NCBI RefSeq assembly: GCF_030463565.1
Contig: NC_134651.1
Location: 11,854,734 to 11,918,733 of the forward strand
Length of the DNA stretch: 64,000 bases
Source of the DNA: Pelecanus crispus
Lineage: Eukaryota > Chordata > Aves > Pelecaniformes > Pelecanidae
Reading direction: 5' to 3'
The translations under genes and the position numbers were made by a program. A model generated the notes under the pieces. The model was not told where the DNA came from, made no database searches, and saw only the letters and a program-made list of their open reading frames with translations. How positions within the stretch are numbered: position 1 is the first letter of the stretch; each line of letters starts with the position of its first letter. Positions 12,836-25,305 of the stretch are shown here, in pieces.

Positions 12836-15800
12836 AGCTTGTTCAGGAAGGACACACAGTAGCTACTGTATTTAGAAATAATAATGCTGTGGCTAATGAG
12901 ATGAAACCACCTGCTACGTCTGGTAGTGGCAACCGACCACGACCATGTGCAGAGAAGATAGCCAAGGTGAGCTCAGGGCTGTTGTGAGCCTCGCAGTTCA
13001 GATTGTTTTTCCCCTCCAGTGCCCACTTCCCTGATGGCAGGCCCTTTCCTTAAAAAGGGCTAGCAGGAGGCCTGGTGATGAGTTGCGTTTGGTTAGCCAA
13101 GTGGGATTGCTGCATTGCTGAGTGCCAGAGCAGAGGAACCTGCTGGAAGGAAGCGTTACATTGCCCAGTTCCCACCCTGTGCTGGTATGTAGCTGCTCCA
13201 ACAGAGCTGAGCTGCAGGGGGCCACTCGGAATCCCAAAACTTCCTTCCTGAGCTTTGGGCAAGCAGTGTTCCCATAGCTTGCTCTGAAGTCATGGGTGAA
13301 AATGATATCTATCTGTCCTCACAGATTTGGCTTTTTGTGAGGATCAATGGTTACAAAGTGTTACACAGGCACCTAGTAGTGTTGTTATTGTTAGATGACA
13401 TTCAGGTGACCTCCCAGAAGAGGAAACCAGCTCACTTCATGAAATACCAGTCTCAGAAGGCAGTAAATGTGTCAAGTGTACAGGAAAACAGTGACAGAGT
13501 TGATTTAGCTCTCAACTGTATTGCGTTGCCTGTGCTGACCAGGGACGGTAGTGATGAGCAGAGCGCCTTGGGGCGAAAGGAGGGGAAATGTAGAAACCTG
13601 TCCAAGAAAGAGGTAACTGAAGTGTGCTGTCCTCCTGAGGTAGATGGCACAGGTGAAAGTACAGTATGGGATAGAAAGCCAAACCACTGTTGCAAATTAA
13701 CCGGAATCCAGTTAATGAATCCTGAGTCATGTTCCCAAATGGGAGCACAGCCGGCTTTGCTGGCAAGTGCAAAGGTGAACCCCAGTCTTCTGCAGATGGC
13801 CTCCAGCATGGTTTTTGCTGTCATGTCATAGCAGAGTAACTTGTTTAACTCTCTAAAGAGTGTGTTTTACTTCCTTCTGCTCCTCCAGCTTTCCAGCCCA
13901 CCTCCTGGAGGTGTTCCAGCATGCACTGTGCTGCCATGTTACAGCTCCCATGCAGCTCTTAGCAGCGCACAATGCTAGCTCAAGGGTTTAAGCAGGATTT
14001 TACAGTCCTGCAGAGCACCTTGCTTCTGAAGTGTCTGTCTTTGCTCTTCAACACAGCTGCCAATTTGGTATGATATCTGCTGGGGCATCCCTAGATGTTT
14101 GGTTTGGGCAACTTACTGCCCTGTCCCTGTTACGGGAAAAGCTGCCAAAACCTATCCTCTCAAAATAATTGTAATCTCATTTATTTTCATTTGAGTTTAA
14201 AAAGAACACACCACCTTTCTATTAATGTGTAAATATGCTTTGCTTATTGCTGCTGCTCTCTGGCTAGCAGTAAGCTTTAGCACAGGTTTCTGTAGCCTGC
14301 CCCATCTTCAATTGCTGCCATGTGCCGCAAGACTATGCAAATGAAGGTTGTGGACCAGCAGTCCTTTCTTTGTCAGTAGCCCCTGCAACTCATGTGGCTG
14401 TACTCATGTGAGTAAAAGCTGCTGAAGAAACTCTTCTATTTAAACCTGAGGGAAACGTCCTGTTTGGATTAGATATTCTTTTAAGGTAGGAGAGACCAGA
14501 GAGCTAAACTTGTTGACAGCATGACAAAAGGAGCCTAAATACGAGGGACAGAGGCAGGAGAAGGTTGGACTGATGGTATATTTGTGCTCCAGGCAGAATC
14601 CCTGAGGACAAATGTTTGGGAAGGAAGAGATCTTGCAAGTTGTTTAAACACCAGAATCTTATCAGGGAAGTTTCCAGAGCCTATCATATACTTCGCTCGC
14701 AGGAGATGATACTTTTTTCTTCCCAGTGAATGGGGATGAACCAGGATCTCCCTGTGTTCCAAGTGTTCTGGAACAGCAGGTTGACTTATGTGAAAAGTCT
14801 CTAGTTAGAAAGCAGATCTGCTTAGAAGGTTTAGCGAGCATTGGTTTGAGTGACATACTGGGGTGGCAACACTGGTAGCCATGGTGGGTGGAATGGTGGG
14901 GTGCTGTGATCTGAAGGAATGCACACCTTTAACCTCTTTCTTCCCTCTGTTTTCCAGGGATAATTCAAGCTTTCGAAACACAAAAATCACATTGTGAGAA
15001 CAAGAGTTGGCACTAAGCTCCTCTCTCCGTATTGAAAGCACTGAGAGGTCTCCACCAGTGCCCTCCGACCTCTGAAGGGACTCATGGGCCACTCTCGCAC
15101 TCCTCCTTGAAGGAAGGATCCATCTGAAGCCCTCCAGCAGCGGTGACAATAGAGGCTGATTTTGTCATACACAAACTTTTTTTTAGCAGTGGGGCGGGAG
15201 GCCAACCTTTCAATTAGCAGCGTGCCCTTGGGGCCGCATCTTGCAGCACTTTCCTCTCTTTCTCTGCATGGCATGCAGGATCTCTGGGATTCTGCCTCAA
15301 CGTCAGAGCCTTTTGCTGAGGGATACCAGTATTATAAATCTCTCTGCAGCTGGGAGGAGCTTCCCAGTTGAGAGTCAGCCCTCTGGTTTTCAAACGCCCC
15401 CTTTCAGCTCTGCCAATAAATTATTGGGTCTCTTTGTTTCTTTCAGTCTCTCTTCTTTTGGTTCTGTGTAAAAATTGGTGGGATGGTATTTCTCTAGGCT
15501 GTGGTAAGGCCCGAGGCCTGCTTCTGCCAGCTGCATCTTCCCCTGAGCTGCCCACCTACATGAAGCAGAAAAGCACCCCAAGTGCCAGTTGTGGTCAATC
15601 TTCACTGTATTTGTGGCATCACATGGGCAGAGGAGTTAGAGATGTAACATCGTGCTTAAAAAATTAGATGCTTGCTTTGTCTTTGCCCCTTCTTCATACT
15701 CCCTGGTTCGCAGTGCCTTGCACCCAGCCCTATTTGGGGAAATGGATCCAAGCTTCCCTTAAACTAGGACCAGGAGGCATTTGGTGTCACTTAGTTGCCT

Positions 15801-18800
15801 TGACTCCAGCTGTCTCAGTGGAGAGCCAGCAGTGCTGCCCTGTGTTGGATCCAAGGAAAGGCTGAATGCAGGGCCGTGCGTGCTTCTGGGGTGCACTGAG
15901 GTTTGCAAGTCTCCGACCATCTGGGAAACTGGACCCCCAGGGCTGTAGCAGAAGAGGGTGATAGCCCAGGCTGCCACTTACAGCTGCATGAAAGCTGTGA
16001 CCAGAAGAGAGGTTGTGAGTGACCCCCTGTCTCCTGTCCTCTGGGGTGAGGCTAGACTGATGGGTTGTTGCCTGGAAAGCCAGCATGGCTGCAATTCGGA
16101 TGCTGCGGAAACAATAGGACCTAATTATTTCCTCTGATTCTGCTTGACTACAATGCTAATTGTACTCATTAACAGCTCCAGCCTTTTCCCCTTTTCCTTG
16201 GGGAATCGCACAATTGCGTTTCATTTTTAATAGAGCCTTTGCACTGGGCCCAGGAGCGGAGGCTGCGGCCAGAGATGGGGCACGTCTCCTGCCCTACGTG
16301 CTCTGCGCAGTCCCCCAGGAGACGGGGCTGCTTGGGCCAATTTGGTCGTGACCGCAGAACTAGTGGCCCATGTCTGGGACAATTACCGGCCCTGAGGACT
16401 GGGAGACCTTCAGCCTCATGACTCCAATTGCAAATTCCTCATGTTATTATTGAAGTCTAGACTGAAAGCAGCCAGGAGCGGCAGAGGAAACAGTTTAAAA
16501 TATTCAGTCTTCTGAAGGGTTTGTTTTCTGCATTGAGGGTGTCAGTCCTAGGCTGTCTCTAGAAACATTCAGCGCGCTGACAGCGATGAGTAACTGCTCC
16601 CTGTGGCCAGGCAGTTTGTGCCTGCTGCCACCTGGCTGGGCAGGGAGCAGGGCAGTTCCCCGGGCTGTGGTGGCAACCCTCTCTGTGTTTCTCAAGACCC
16701 CACAGTCCTGTTCCTGCTCTTGCCACTTACTTGTCACCAGCTCTCAACCAAATGCTCCTTTCCAGGCGCGGTTTGTTTTCCCCGCTGTGATCAGGTACTA
16801 CTACGGCTGCTACTTAAAATTCCTTTTAAATACAACTCTCCCCTGCTGCTCTCTGGTATTTGTTAGGGGGGATTTAGTTGTAATTACATTTTGGCAATCT
16901 AAGCAAAAATAGCCTTGCAAGGCAAGGCTGAAATACTAGCTGCAGGCTCCTTTTATCCACAGCGCATTTAGCTTCTTGCAGATGACATCACTTAGGGCTT
17001 TAGTCCTGTTGTTGTGCCCAGCTGTGCATCGCGTCCACCTCTGCTATTTCATGTACTCGCCCACTTCTCGCCTCTGATGCCCCGCGTCTAAGCTGGTGCT
17101 GATGAGTGCAGGCTTGCTATTAAATCTGAAAATGCTGCAATCCTGCTGTGTTCGCCCTTAAATACGCTTTGCAAGTGAGCTGTGGAAGAGCCCTTCCCTG
17201 GGAGGCTGTTCCTCTCCTCCCGCTGCCACCGTGGTTGAGATTTGGAGGAACTTGGCACTGGTTCCTCTTGCTCAGCCCTGAAAGGAGCAAGCTGGCTGGG
17301 GCGTGGAGTTTGTCCTCTTTAAGGCTACAACTTTTCCTGAGGTCAGAAGAAAAGCAGTGTTCTGTCAGTGCCAGGCACCAGGTCTGCTGCCTCCTGTGGC
17401 TTGGAGAGGGATGGAGCCGGACTGTTTTCCAAGCAGGGCTTTTGGTCTACTGTGTCTGTGGTCTACTGTGTCCTGCTAGTAAGAGTGGTGAAAAGATAGC
17501 CATGGGGTTGTTTGGGAGGGGAAGAAGCCTCCATCATGCTCTAGAAAAAGGTTTTGGATCCTCTTCATTCAGGAAGCAAGTCTGGAGCTGTGGGAGCCCT
17601 AAATCTGCGGTGAGTCATGACCTTGCCTGCTCTCCTCATCCTGAAGACTTTGTCCACCCTTAAACTTCCTCAGATGCCTGCATAGCGGCCTTTGGGGAAA
17701 CCGGCAGGGCTTTGAACCCCTTCGAGCCCTGGAGTCCAGCCCCAGGGCTCTTCTTTCGCAAGGGGATGCTGGGCCATGGTGGGCTCATGGGCCCTGGGTG
17801 TCTCTGGCTACAGCTGGTCAAGTGGGGGGTGATGGCTGGGCTGGGGGACTCAGGGAGTGGTGGGGTGGGTCTCCGAGCTGGAGCTAAGGAGGAAATCTGC
17901 TTCCCAACCCACAGAGAGAAAGGGAGTCCCCAGTTTTGGAGGGGAGCAGTTGGGGGATGCTTGGAGTATGATGTTGCCTTGTCTTAGTGCTTCTTAATGG
18001 GGTGTGGGCATGTGGGGTTGGGGCGGCTTTTCCTCTCTCACTGCACTCCTCCCAAGCACCCTGCTAGCTCCGGATAGGGTGACCTACAAGGTGTTCCCCC
18101 ACCGGATCCTGCAAGACACATCTGCTGCCCGAGACCTGTGACATCCCAGCTACTGCTTTTGGTTTTGTCCCTGTCTCTGGTGTGGTGATAAACCCCAGGG
18201 ACCTCCAGAGGGCAGGTAAAACCACTGCTTGGGGATGGTGGGGAATGTGGTCTCAGTCACAGGCTCCTGACAGGCTGGAAGAGCTCGTGCCTTTCCAGTT
18301 GTGCTCTATGGACATGCCGGGGACTGAGCTCACCTGGAAGAAGCAGCAGCTCTGCGAGCAAGGAGAAGTGGGTGACAGTACCTGGCCCTGTTCAGAGCCC
18401 CCTTGCCCTGGAGACTGGCAGCAGGGCAACGGGGACCCAGGAATCAATGGTAAATGGCCAGGCAAAGACAGACTGGAGCTCAGTAATTCTGCACCTTCTT
18501 GGGGAGGGAGAGCCCAGGGGCTGGGGACATACCTGGTGCTATGGTTTGGGCAGCTTACGGCAGCTCCTGGTGCTTGCAGGGCCAGGGACACATGGCCAGG
18601 GCAGCCTGTCCCTTCAGCCACTGTGGGGCAGGGGAGAGGACATCACCATGGGGTGGCTGTGGGGGGACAGGAGTGCTGTGCAGTGCCGTCACTCACCAGC
18701 GAGAAGGCTGTGGCTGGGAGGAGTACGGTGCCCCAGGGTCTGGCACCTCACCCAGATCATGGCCACAGGGCTGCCCTCATGGCGGGTGACCCAGGCAGGA

Positions 18801-20219
18801 GGACAGGAGGCAGCACCCAGCCAGGGTGCTGGGTGCTTGGTGAGCTCCTCTGGGCACCCCTGCCTGTGCTGGTGGGCACCATCCCTGCCTGCTTCAAGGT
18901 GCCAGCCTGGAGCACTGGATCCACCTGGTCTTGGTGTCGTGGGCATCACACACCTCCTGGGGATGGGGCAGGAAAAGCCACCTTGCAGAGAGCACAGACA
19001 GGCTGGCACAGCCAGAGGGTGGCTCTGGGCCATGACCAGGCTGCAGGCGTCCAAGAGGTGATGTTTCGGCTGCTGGGTGTTTGCCTCCCTCCTCCATCTG
19101 TGCCTGCAGTGCCCTCACCTCTGGCAGCAGTGCCAGGAGGCAGCTGTGGGCAGAAAACCAGCTGGTTTTCTCCCAGCAGCAGCAGAGGCAGCCGGTGCTG
19201 GGACAGTGAGGCTGATGGAGACACAGCACGTCCTGCAGCTGGGCGCAGGTGGCGTGAGCTGGACCGCAGAGGAGCAGACGCTGCCCGCTGCCATTCCCAG
19301 GCTGACCTCCCGCATCTCCCCCGCCAGCAGGGACAAAGCCACGGGGGCCCCAGAGGTCAATGAGGGGCACGGGGCAGGGGACGCGGCTTCGCTGGGATGG
19401 GGGGAAGGGACTGTGCTTGACAGAGATGATCCCGTGGGGCAAGGAGGACCGGTGGGGGAGGGAGTCATGTAATGATGCTCATAGCAGGGTGCGTGCCAAG
19501 GGGCACAAATCCTGAGGGTGCCCAGGGTCTTCCCAGCCCAAACTGCTTGCTAGGGAGCAGGGACAGCAATTCAGCTGCCCCCAAGAGCCATGGCCAGGGC
19601 ATAAACAGAGAAAGGAATTACCTGCCCCTAATCCCATCCGTGGCTCCATTGCTGCCCCAGGATGGGGGGCTGTATCCATGATTCCTGCCCCATTGCCACC
19701 ATTGCCATGGCAAGGGATGCCGGGGCCCCATTTGCCCTGGACCTGAAGCTGTGAATTTGCAGTGGGGTAACATGGCTCTTGCTGCCAGTGCTGGTGCAGG
19801 GCACATCAGATGCCTGACGCTGCTCCAGTTCCCCCTTGTCTCTCAGCACCCTTGTGGTGCTGACTGTGTGGCTTAGAGGTCTGTGGCCAGCCTGCACGGG
19901 TGGCACATCCAGCCTGCCTGGAAGGGGTAACCCCATCAGTGGGCATGCAGTGATGATGCCACAGAGACTCACGAGACTGCCAGAGGCTTTACTTCCACGT
20001 TCAGCACAGCATGGCCACCCCATGTTCCCCCCTTCCAGATCACCACCACTGCTGGGTGGTGGCAGAGCCCCACCACCCCCAGCCCTCCTCCAGCGATGTG
20101 CTTGGCACCAGGAGCTGCTGTGCCTGCAGGGATCTCAGCCAGGCAGGCTGGTTTGGGGGTGCCCAGCCCCTGGCTCCGGCGGTCCCAGTGGCAGGAGGGC
20201 TGGCAGGTGCCTGCGGGCA
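12836..20219. other. Interval between the EIF4E2 and CHRNG 3' ends, no gene recognised
   Basis: EIF4E2 (+) and CHRNG (-) converge on this 7.4 kb interval. Reading frames up to 179 codons (13292-13831, +) and 393 codons (18182-19363, +) are open, but I recognise no protein family in them, and overlapping frames are equally open on the other strand. Around 16085-16260 is a TAATTA/CAATT-rich stretch that looks like a conserved regulatory element. From about 17.1-17.7 kb rightward the DNA becomes markedly GC-rich. The mammalian neighbour TIGD1 was not seen. Confidence 0.55.
19988..19993 (-). terminator. Candidate CHRNG polyadenylation signal (AGTAAA)
   Basis: On the minus strand AGTAAA, a known weaker variant of AATAAA, lies about 230 nt after the CHRNG stop. 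No canonical AATAAA or ATTAAA was found on the minus strand between 18.0 and 20.2 kb, so this is the best visible candidate only. Confidence 0.3.
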
Positions 20220-23200
20220 TCACTGTGGCAGGTACTGCTTGGGGTCCCCAGGGAAGGGCAGGGCGGGTGCCTGGTTGAAGTGAGCCATGAGGAAGATGCC
20301 GATGGTGCCACACACGAAGAGGGAGGCCATGATGAAGAAGCAGACACGGTCAATCACCCGTCCCACCAGGATCCAGTCTTCGCTCTCCTGCCAGTAGCAT
20401 GAGGAGGGGGCTGAGGGCTGCCCCCAGTGCCCCCCATGGGGGTCCCTCTCCCCCCTGGCTCAACTCACGCTGCTGAAGTCATTCTGCTCCCGCGTGGCAT
20501 TGGCGATGTGGTTGCAGGCATCCACACAGGCACGGATCTCAGGTCCTGCCTCCTCCAGGCTCTGGCAGAAGTCCTGGGCACTGCCGCTCTCCAGGCCACG
20601 TCCTACAGGCAGCAGAGCCAGTACAGTGGGCACCAGTGAGTGCCCGGCCACCTGGCACATCTCCCAGCCTTGCGGGGAGGTGCCAACCCCCCGGGAGCAC
20701 TCACCAATCTTCTCCAGCACGGTTTTCATCAGCCCATCCCTCTCCTTCTGCTTCTCAAAGAGCAACTCGGTCCGGGCTTTCCAGAGCATGTACTCGTCGG
20801 CTTTCACCATGAGACCCAGGGAGCTGCGTCTCCGGGTGGCTCGCGGTGGCCCTGGTGTCTCCTCTGGCATGTGCATGCCCAGGTAGCGGGGCAGGAGGTG
20901 CAGGCACACCTGGGCACAGCATCACCTGTGGGGACCTAATCCTCCCCAACACTGCCTAGGGCACCCAGTGGGTGTGATCTGGTCCCCTTGCATCGCCTGG
21001 AGCATCCCCATGGGGTGCCCTTGTGCCACTGGGATGCTGGGTGTGTTGGCACCTACTGCTCCCCAGTGTTTGCAGTGGCTTGGAGGGCTTTGGTGGCACA
21101 GTGTGGTTCCTTGGGGACATCTGGGGGGTCCCTCTTTGTGCCAGGACTTGCACTCAGATGAAGGCATGCCCACCACCCTGGTCTGCAAGGGACATAGCCT
21201 TGGCCCCCAAATACCCACCCCATTTCCCATGTATAAGGGGTAGGGAGATGACAGCAGGTACCTGGCGCACTCTCTGGGACATGGAGTGAGTGTTGGGTGT
21301 TCTCAGTGAGATGTTGAGGACGATGACAGCGTTCACCACGATCACCACCGTCACCACCATGAGGAAGGTCAGGTACCTGGGGAGGGAGCACGGGGCCTCA
21401 TGTGGGGCTTCTGGGTCACAAGCTATGGGCATGTAAGGCCCTTCTCAGTGCCCTCCTGGGCTGGAAACTGGGGACCAGTAGTGGTACATGGGCATGTGGT
21501 AGCCCTGTGCCAGCCCCACCTGGGCTGGGGGTTATTTCTGTGCCAGGGTCCTGTCCCTGGGCACTGGCTGCTGCACAGCACCTGGAGACCCCGCTGGCAC
21601 AGTGTGACAGCAGGGCTGGCACCCCTGTCCCCGTGCATCACTTACTTCCCGATGAGAGGCACAGCCTGGGAGGTCTCAGGCACCTTCTGGGCAATGAGGA
21701 AGAGGAAGACGGTCTGGGCCAGGAGGACGTTGATGGAGACGGTGCATTTCTGCCCACCCGCTGCCAAGGAGAGGGGAAGGCAGAGGTTGGCACAGGGCAG
21801 TGGTGTGGGCATTGCCCTCCTTTGGCAAAAAGCCCCCACCCCAAAGCTCAGCTGGCCAAGTCCTGCCATGAGGTTTTAACCATGGGGTACCTGGAAACTC
21901 ACCACACCCCTCCCCCTTCCAAATATCGCAGGAGTGGGTGAGAGATGGCACTGATGGTCTCCAAGCACAGAGGGGACAATGAGCCCTTCCTCACCTGTCA
22001 CTGCCCCCCTTGCACATCCCTGTGCCCGCCGTGGGCAGGGCACCAGTGCATACCTTTGGCAGGGAGAAAGTAGACCAGTACAGCCATGGCAGAGATGAGA
22101 ACACAGGGCACGATGATGTTGATGATGTAGAAAAGTGGCTTGCGCTGGATGATGAGGTAGAAGACAACCTGCTGGTACTGGATGTCATCTGGGGTGAAGT
22201 GCTCCGAATTGATTATCTTCCGAGCGGGGCGGTGCTTGATGACCCATTCTCCGTTCTCTGCCATGCAGCGGTGCCATGTGAGTTCCCCGCCAGGGGCACA
22301 GGGGCTGCCAGCCCCTTGGCTCGGGGGGGGGGAGGAAGGGGAGGGCTGGGTATCGGTGTGGGCCCCATAGGGCACCCAGGCTGGGCAAGGTGCGGGGAAA
22401 GGTGCTAGAGCCGCTGGGAAGGGAGATGAGCACCACAGAGCATGCCACGGTGCCCAGGCAAAATACCCCAAAAAGCTGTTGGCGGGGGCAGCCGGGCACA
22501 TATGGGGCACCTCAAGCCCCTTGGGGGCTCCCAGGGCATTACGTGTGGGGCTGGGGTCCCCCCATCTTCCTGCCCCCAGGATGCCGTGGGGGGAAGCCGA
22601 GCATGACGCTGGGTGACGGCGTGCTGTTTTCCCCTGCTGTCTGCAGGAGCAATAGATTTTTCCCAATCAAGATCGCAGCTCGGGCCGGTAATGAAAAAAT
22701 AAATCTCGCTGCCCGAAAAGCATTTTGTTCCTTCAATATGCAATTAAAATGTGATGGAAAACGTCATCATTTGGCCGTGACAGCTACGTTCCCAGCATCA
22801 ATCAAGCTCGCAGGAGCAGTGCTCTCCAGGAGCGGCTGCCAGGCGGTGAGAGCCCTGAGCTGGGGGGGTTAGAAAAACAAATCTCTCCCACACTCCCGCT
22901 TCCACTAATAACTTAAGTGCCCATGTAATGGCGGGAGCTGCTAATAGCCCCCACAGCCCTGCATTTTGGCAGCCACCGGTGTAGCACTGGGCCTGTCGGG
23001 TGCCCCCTGTGGCAGGGTGCTCTTGTGCCACGGGGGCGGCTGCAGTGTTACCTGTGAAAGCCTCAGGGTCAATGGAGATCCACTCCACGGTGTGGCCTTC
23101 CTCCACCGTCAGCAGCAGGTTGATTTCGTTGGCGCTGTAGGTCTGAGACCTGGGGAGGGACGAGGGGGTGGCACAGGCTTGCATGCAGCGGGCTGGGTGG

Positions 23201-24761
23201 GCAAAGGGTGCCAGTGTGGCACTGGGTCATGCTGGCCACCTCCAGCTCTGCTTTGGGGTGCTTGGCTTGGCCAAGGTGCCTCCTGCCACCGACAGGGTGC
23301 CGGGGGACAGGTAGGTGGCACTTGTCTGCCCAGGGGCTTATTGCCCCAGGGCAAAGGTGGACATCCCATGCTAATCCCTTGTGTCCCTGGAGGACCCGCC
23401 ATGGTGCCCCGCGTGTGCCCAGCCGGTGCTCACTGGAAGACCATGGTGCAGTTCTGCCAGTCAAAGGGGAAATAGGTGACGTGGATGGCGCAGGAGCTGC
23501 GGTAGATGGCAGGGGGCAGCCAGTAGATGCTGCCATCGGGGGACACCAGCACGTTGGTGTAGAGGGTGATTTCAAATGTTCCGTCGATGCTGGGGTGGGG
23601 GGAAAGATGGGCTCAGCTCCAAACCGTGCCCAGCAGGGGCAGCTGCCACCTCCTGTGCAGGGATAAGTCTCCATTCCCCTGTTACCTACTTGTTCTCCAG
23701 GACAATGTCGGGCAGCCAGACCATGGTGGAGGGCACCCGCAGCAGCTGGATGTTGTCGTAGTTCTTAGGGTCCCACTGCAGGCGATAATCGGACCATTGC
23801 TGGGGGAAGGGGAGCAAAGAGGGAGGGTTACAGTGCTCCCTGAGGCAGGGGAGCTTGTGAGCTGCCTGTCCCATGCTGTCCCCAAAATGGGCTCAGTTGG
23901 GGGGCACCCACAAAAGGGGGTGCAGGTTATGGTGCCAGCCCTCCATGGGGTGCCACCCTGAGATGCAAATGCAGCCTGGGGGGGTCCTGCCTGGAGGTGA
24001 GGGGTCTCACCATCTCGATCCAGACGTTGGTGGTGAGGGTCTCCTCCCTCTCGTTCTGGCAAGGAAGGAAGGGGGGGAGACAGCTTTAGCACCCTGCCCA
24101 CTTCTGCCCGCTGCCCCACGTGTGAGGGCAAATCCCATCCTGCTCTGGGGACCGGGGGGGCCCTCTCACCAGGGAGATGAGGTTGGTGAGGGTGAGCTTG
24201 AGGGTGACATCGATGATCTGGTCCCCGTGCAGGGCCGGGCGCAGGTTCCGGTTGTAGTTGGTCATGAGGTCCTGGAGCAGCTTCTCCTCCTGGTTCCTGC
24301 AGCTCACGCCTGGGGAGGGCATGTGCCGTGGGGGCACCCCGGGGTGGGGATGGCAGGGCCACCGATGCCCCCAGGACCTGCCAGTGTGTGTGTGTGTGTG
24401 GGTGCGTGGGGAGGGGATGCCCACGCGTGTGTCACTGTGGGTGTGCACACGTGGCTGGGTGTGCCTGTCAGTGTGTATCCATGTCCCAGTGTGCAAGTGA
24501 GGGGGGTGGTGTGTGTGCAACCCCCCCCATCCCCCAGCCCGCTCACCCTAGGGACCTCTCCATGGCAGGACGCGGGGGCAGCGGGCTGCCAGCATGGGGA
24601 CACATCGGTGGGACGGTGCATGGCGCTGTACACCCATGGATGACAAACCCCCAAGGGCAAAGACGGGGTGACCGGGTGCCCCCCGCCCAAGTCTCTCCCC
24701 GGGGCGGGCACCCCTTACCTGCCAGGGCGCAGAGGGCGAGGAGGAGGCCGTGGCACTGCAT
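20220..24761 (-). CDS. CHRNG: Nicotinic acetylcholine receptor gamma subunit (muscle, embryonic)
   Basis: Gamma subunit of the embryonic muscle acetylcholine receptor, a Cys-loop cation channel of the postsynaptic membrane. Twelve exons (5' to 3'): 24719-24761, 24170-24309, 24011-24055, 23690-23799, 23434-23589, 23052-23149, 22054-22257, 21646-21760, 21262-21376, 20705-20909, 20469-20602, 20220-20387. All have GT-AG borders and together give 510 residues, close to the chicken length. Exon 1 gives a short signal peptide ([15 protein letters not shown]) and the mature chain probably starts at RNQEEKLL. The Cys-loop is the segment from [10 protein letters not shown] to DWQNC in exon 5. M1 is in exon 7 ([12 protein letters not shown]), M2 is [15 protein letters not shown] in exon 8, M3 is in exon 9, M4 in exon 12; the protein ends in DPKQYLPQ. 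The exon pattern matches CHRND, its upstream tandem neighbour. The gamma rather than epsilon assignment rests on [15 protein letters not shown] and [15 protein letters not shown], which I recall from chicken gamma. Confidence 0.97.
22625..22950. promoter_or_regulatory. Candidate conserved noncoding element in CHRNG intron 6
   Basis: Within the 22258-23051 intron, about 300 bp switches from GC-rich repeats to AT-rich, complex sequence with motifs such as AATGAAAAAATAAATC, CAATATGCAATTAAAATG, AACGTCATCATTTGG and CTAATAACTTAAGTG. It encodes nothing and no repeat family is recognisable. The contrast with the surrounding intron suggests selective constraint, for example an enhancer; this is inference from composition only. 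Confidence 0.35.
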
Positions 24762-24846
24762 GGTGGTGCCGCGGGGTGCAGGGGCTGCGGCTCTGCTCGG
24801 CCGCCTGCGCTGTGGTGTTCTGGGCCTGGCGCCCGGTGGGACAGGA

Positions 24847-24872
24847 CAGCTGTCCTCCGTCACCGTCAGCTG
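24847..24872 (-). promoter_or_regulatory. Paired CAGCTG E-boxes upstream of CHRNG
   Basis: Two identical CAGCTG E-boxes at 24847-24852 and 24867-24872 are 20 bp apart (about two helical turns), 86-111 bp upstream of the CHRNG ATG. Muscle acetylcholine receptor subunit promoters are known to be driven by MyoD-family factors through E-boxes near the start site. The site, spacing and location fit that model; binding itself is inferred. Confidence 0.6.
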
Positions 24873-25305
24873 TTCCCAACAGCCACAGGGGCCCGGGAGG
24901 GGCAGGTGACGACCCACACCCCCCCCGCCAGCGGGGTGATGCCAGTTTGCTGGGAAGCTCCCCTGGCATTTTGTGCTGGCGGGGGTTGGATTTGGGTCCA
25001 GGGGCAAAATGAGTTCTGTGCCTTAGTTTCCCCATGTCCCCCACAGAGGGATGCATCTCCCTGCAGCAGAAACCCGGTGCCCATGAGTTATGGAAAAGGG
25101 GTGCCTCCCCCTGCAAGCACCCCCAGCAGTGCCCTGTCCCCACCGTGGCGGTGGCTGCCCCCAGGGTGTGTAGGGTGGGGAAGGGGCAGCAAAGTCCCAC
25201 CACGTCAGCCTGGGGAGTGATGTCTGCTTTGGGGGTCCAAATCCTGCCAGGGCCCATGTAGGGGTGCGGGGAGGGTGGGAGTAAGATTCCTGGCTCAGCG
25301 GAGAG

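Noticed and set aside
13292-13831. 179-codon frame (+) between EIF4E2 and CHRNG
   Set aside because: The least biased of the extra frames, but I recognise no homologue, see no promoter or splice context, and the opposite strand is also open; could be EIF4E2 downstream transcript.
18182-19363. 393-codon open frame on the plus strand near the CHRNG 3' end
   Set aside because: No recognisable domain, Trp/Gly/Pro-rich composition typical of translated GC-rich noncoding DNA, and equally long frames on the opposite strand.
24383-24500. TG-rich stretch in CHRNG intron 1 as a functional element
   Set aside because: Ordinary TG microsatellite with no other signal.
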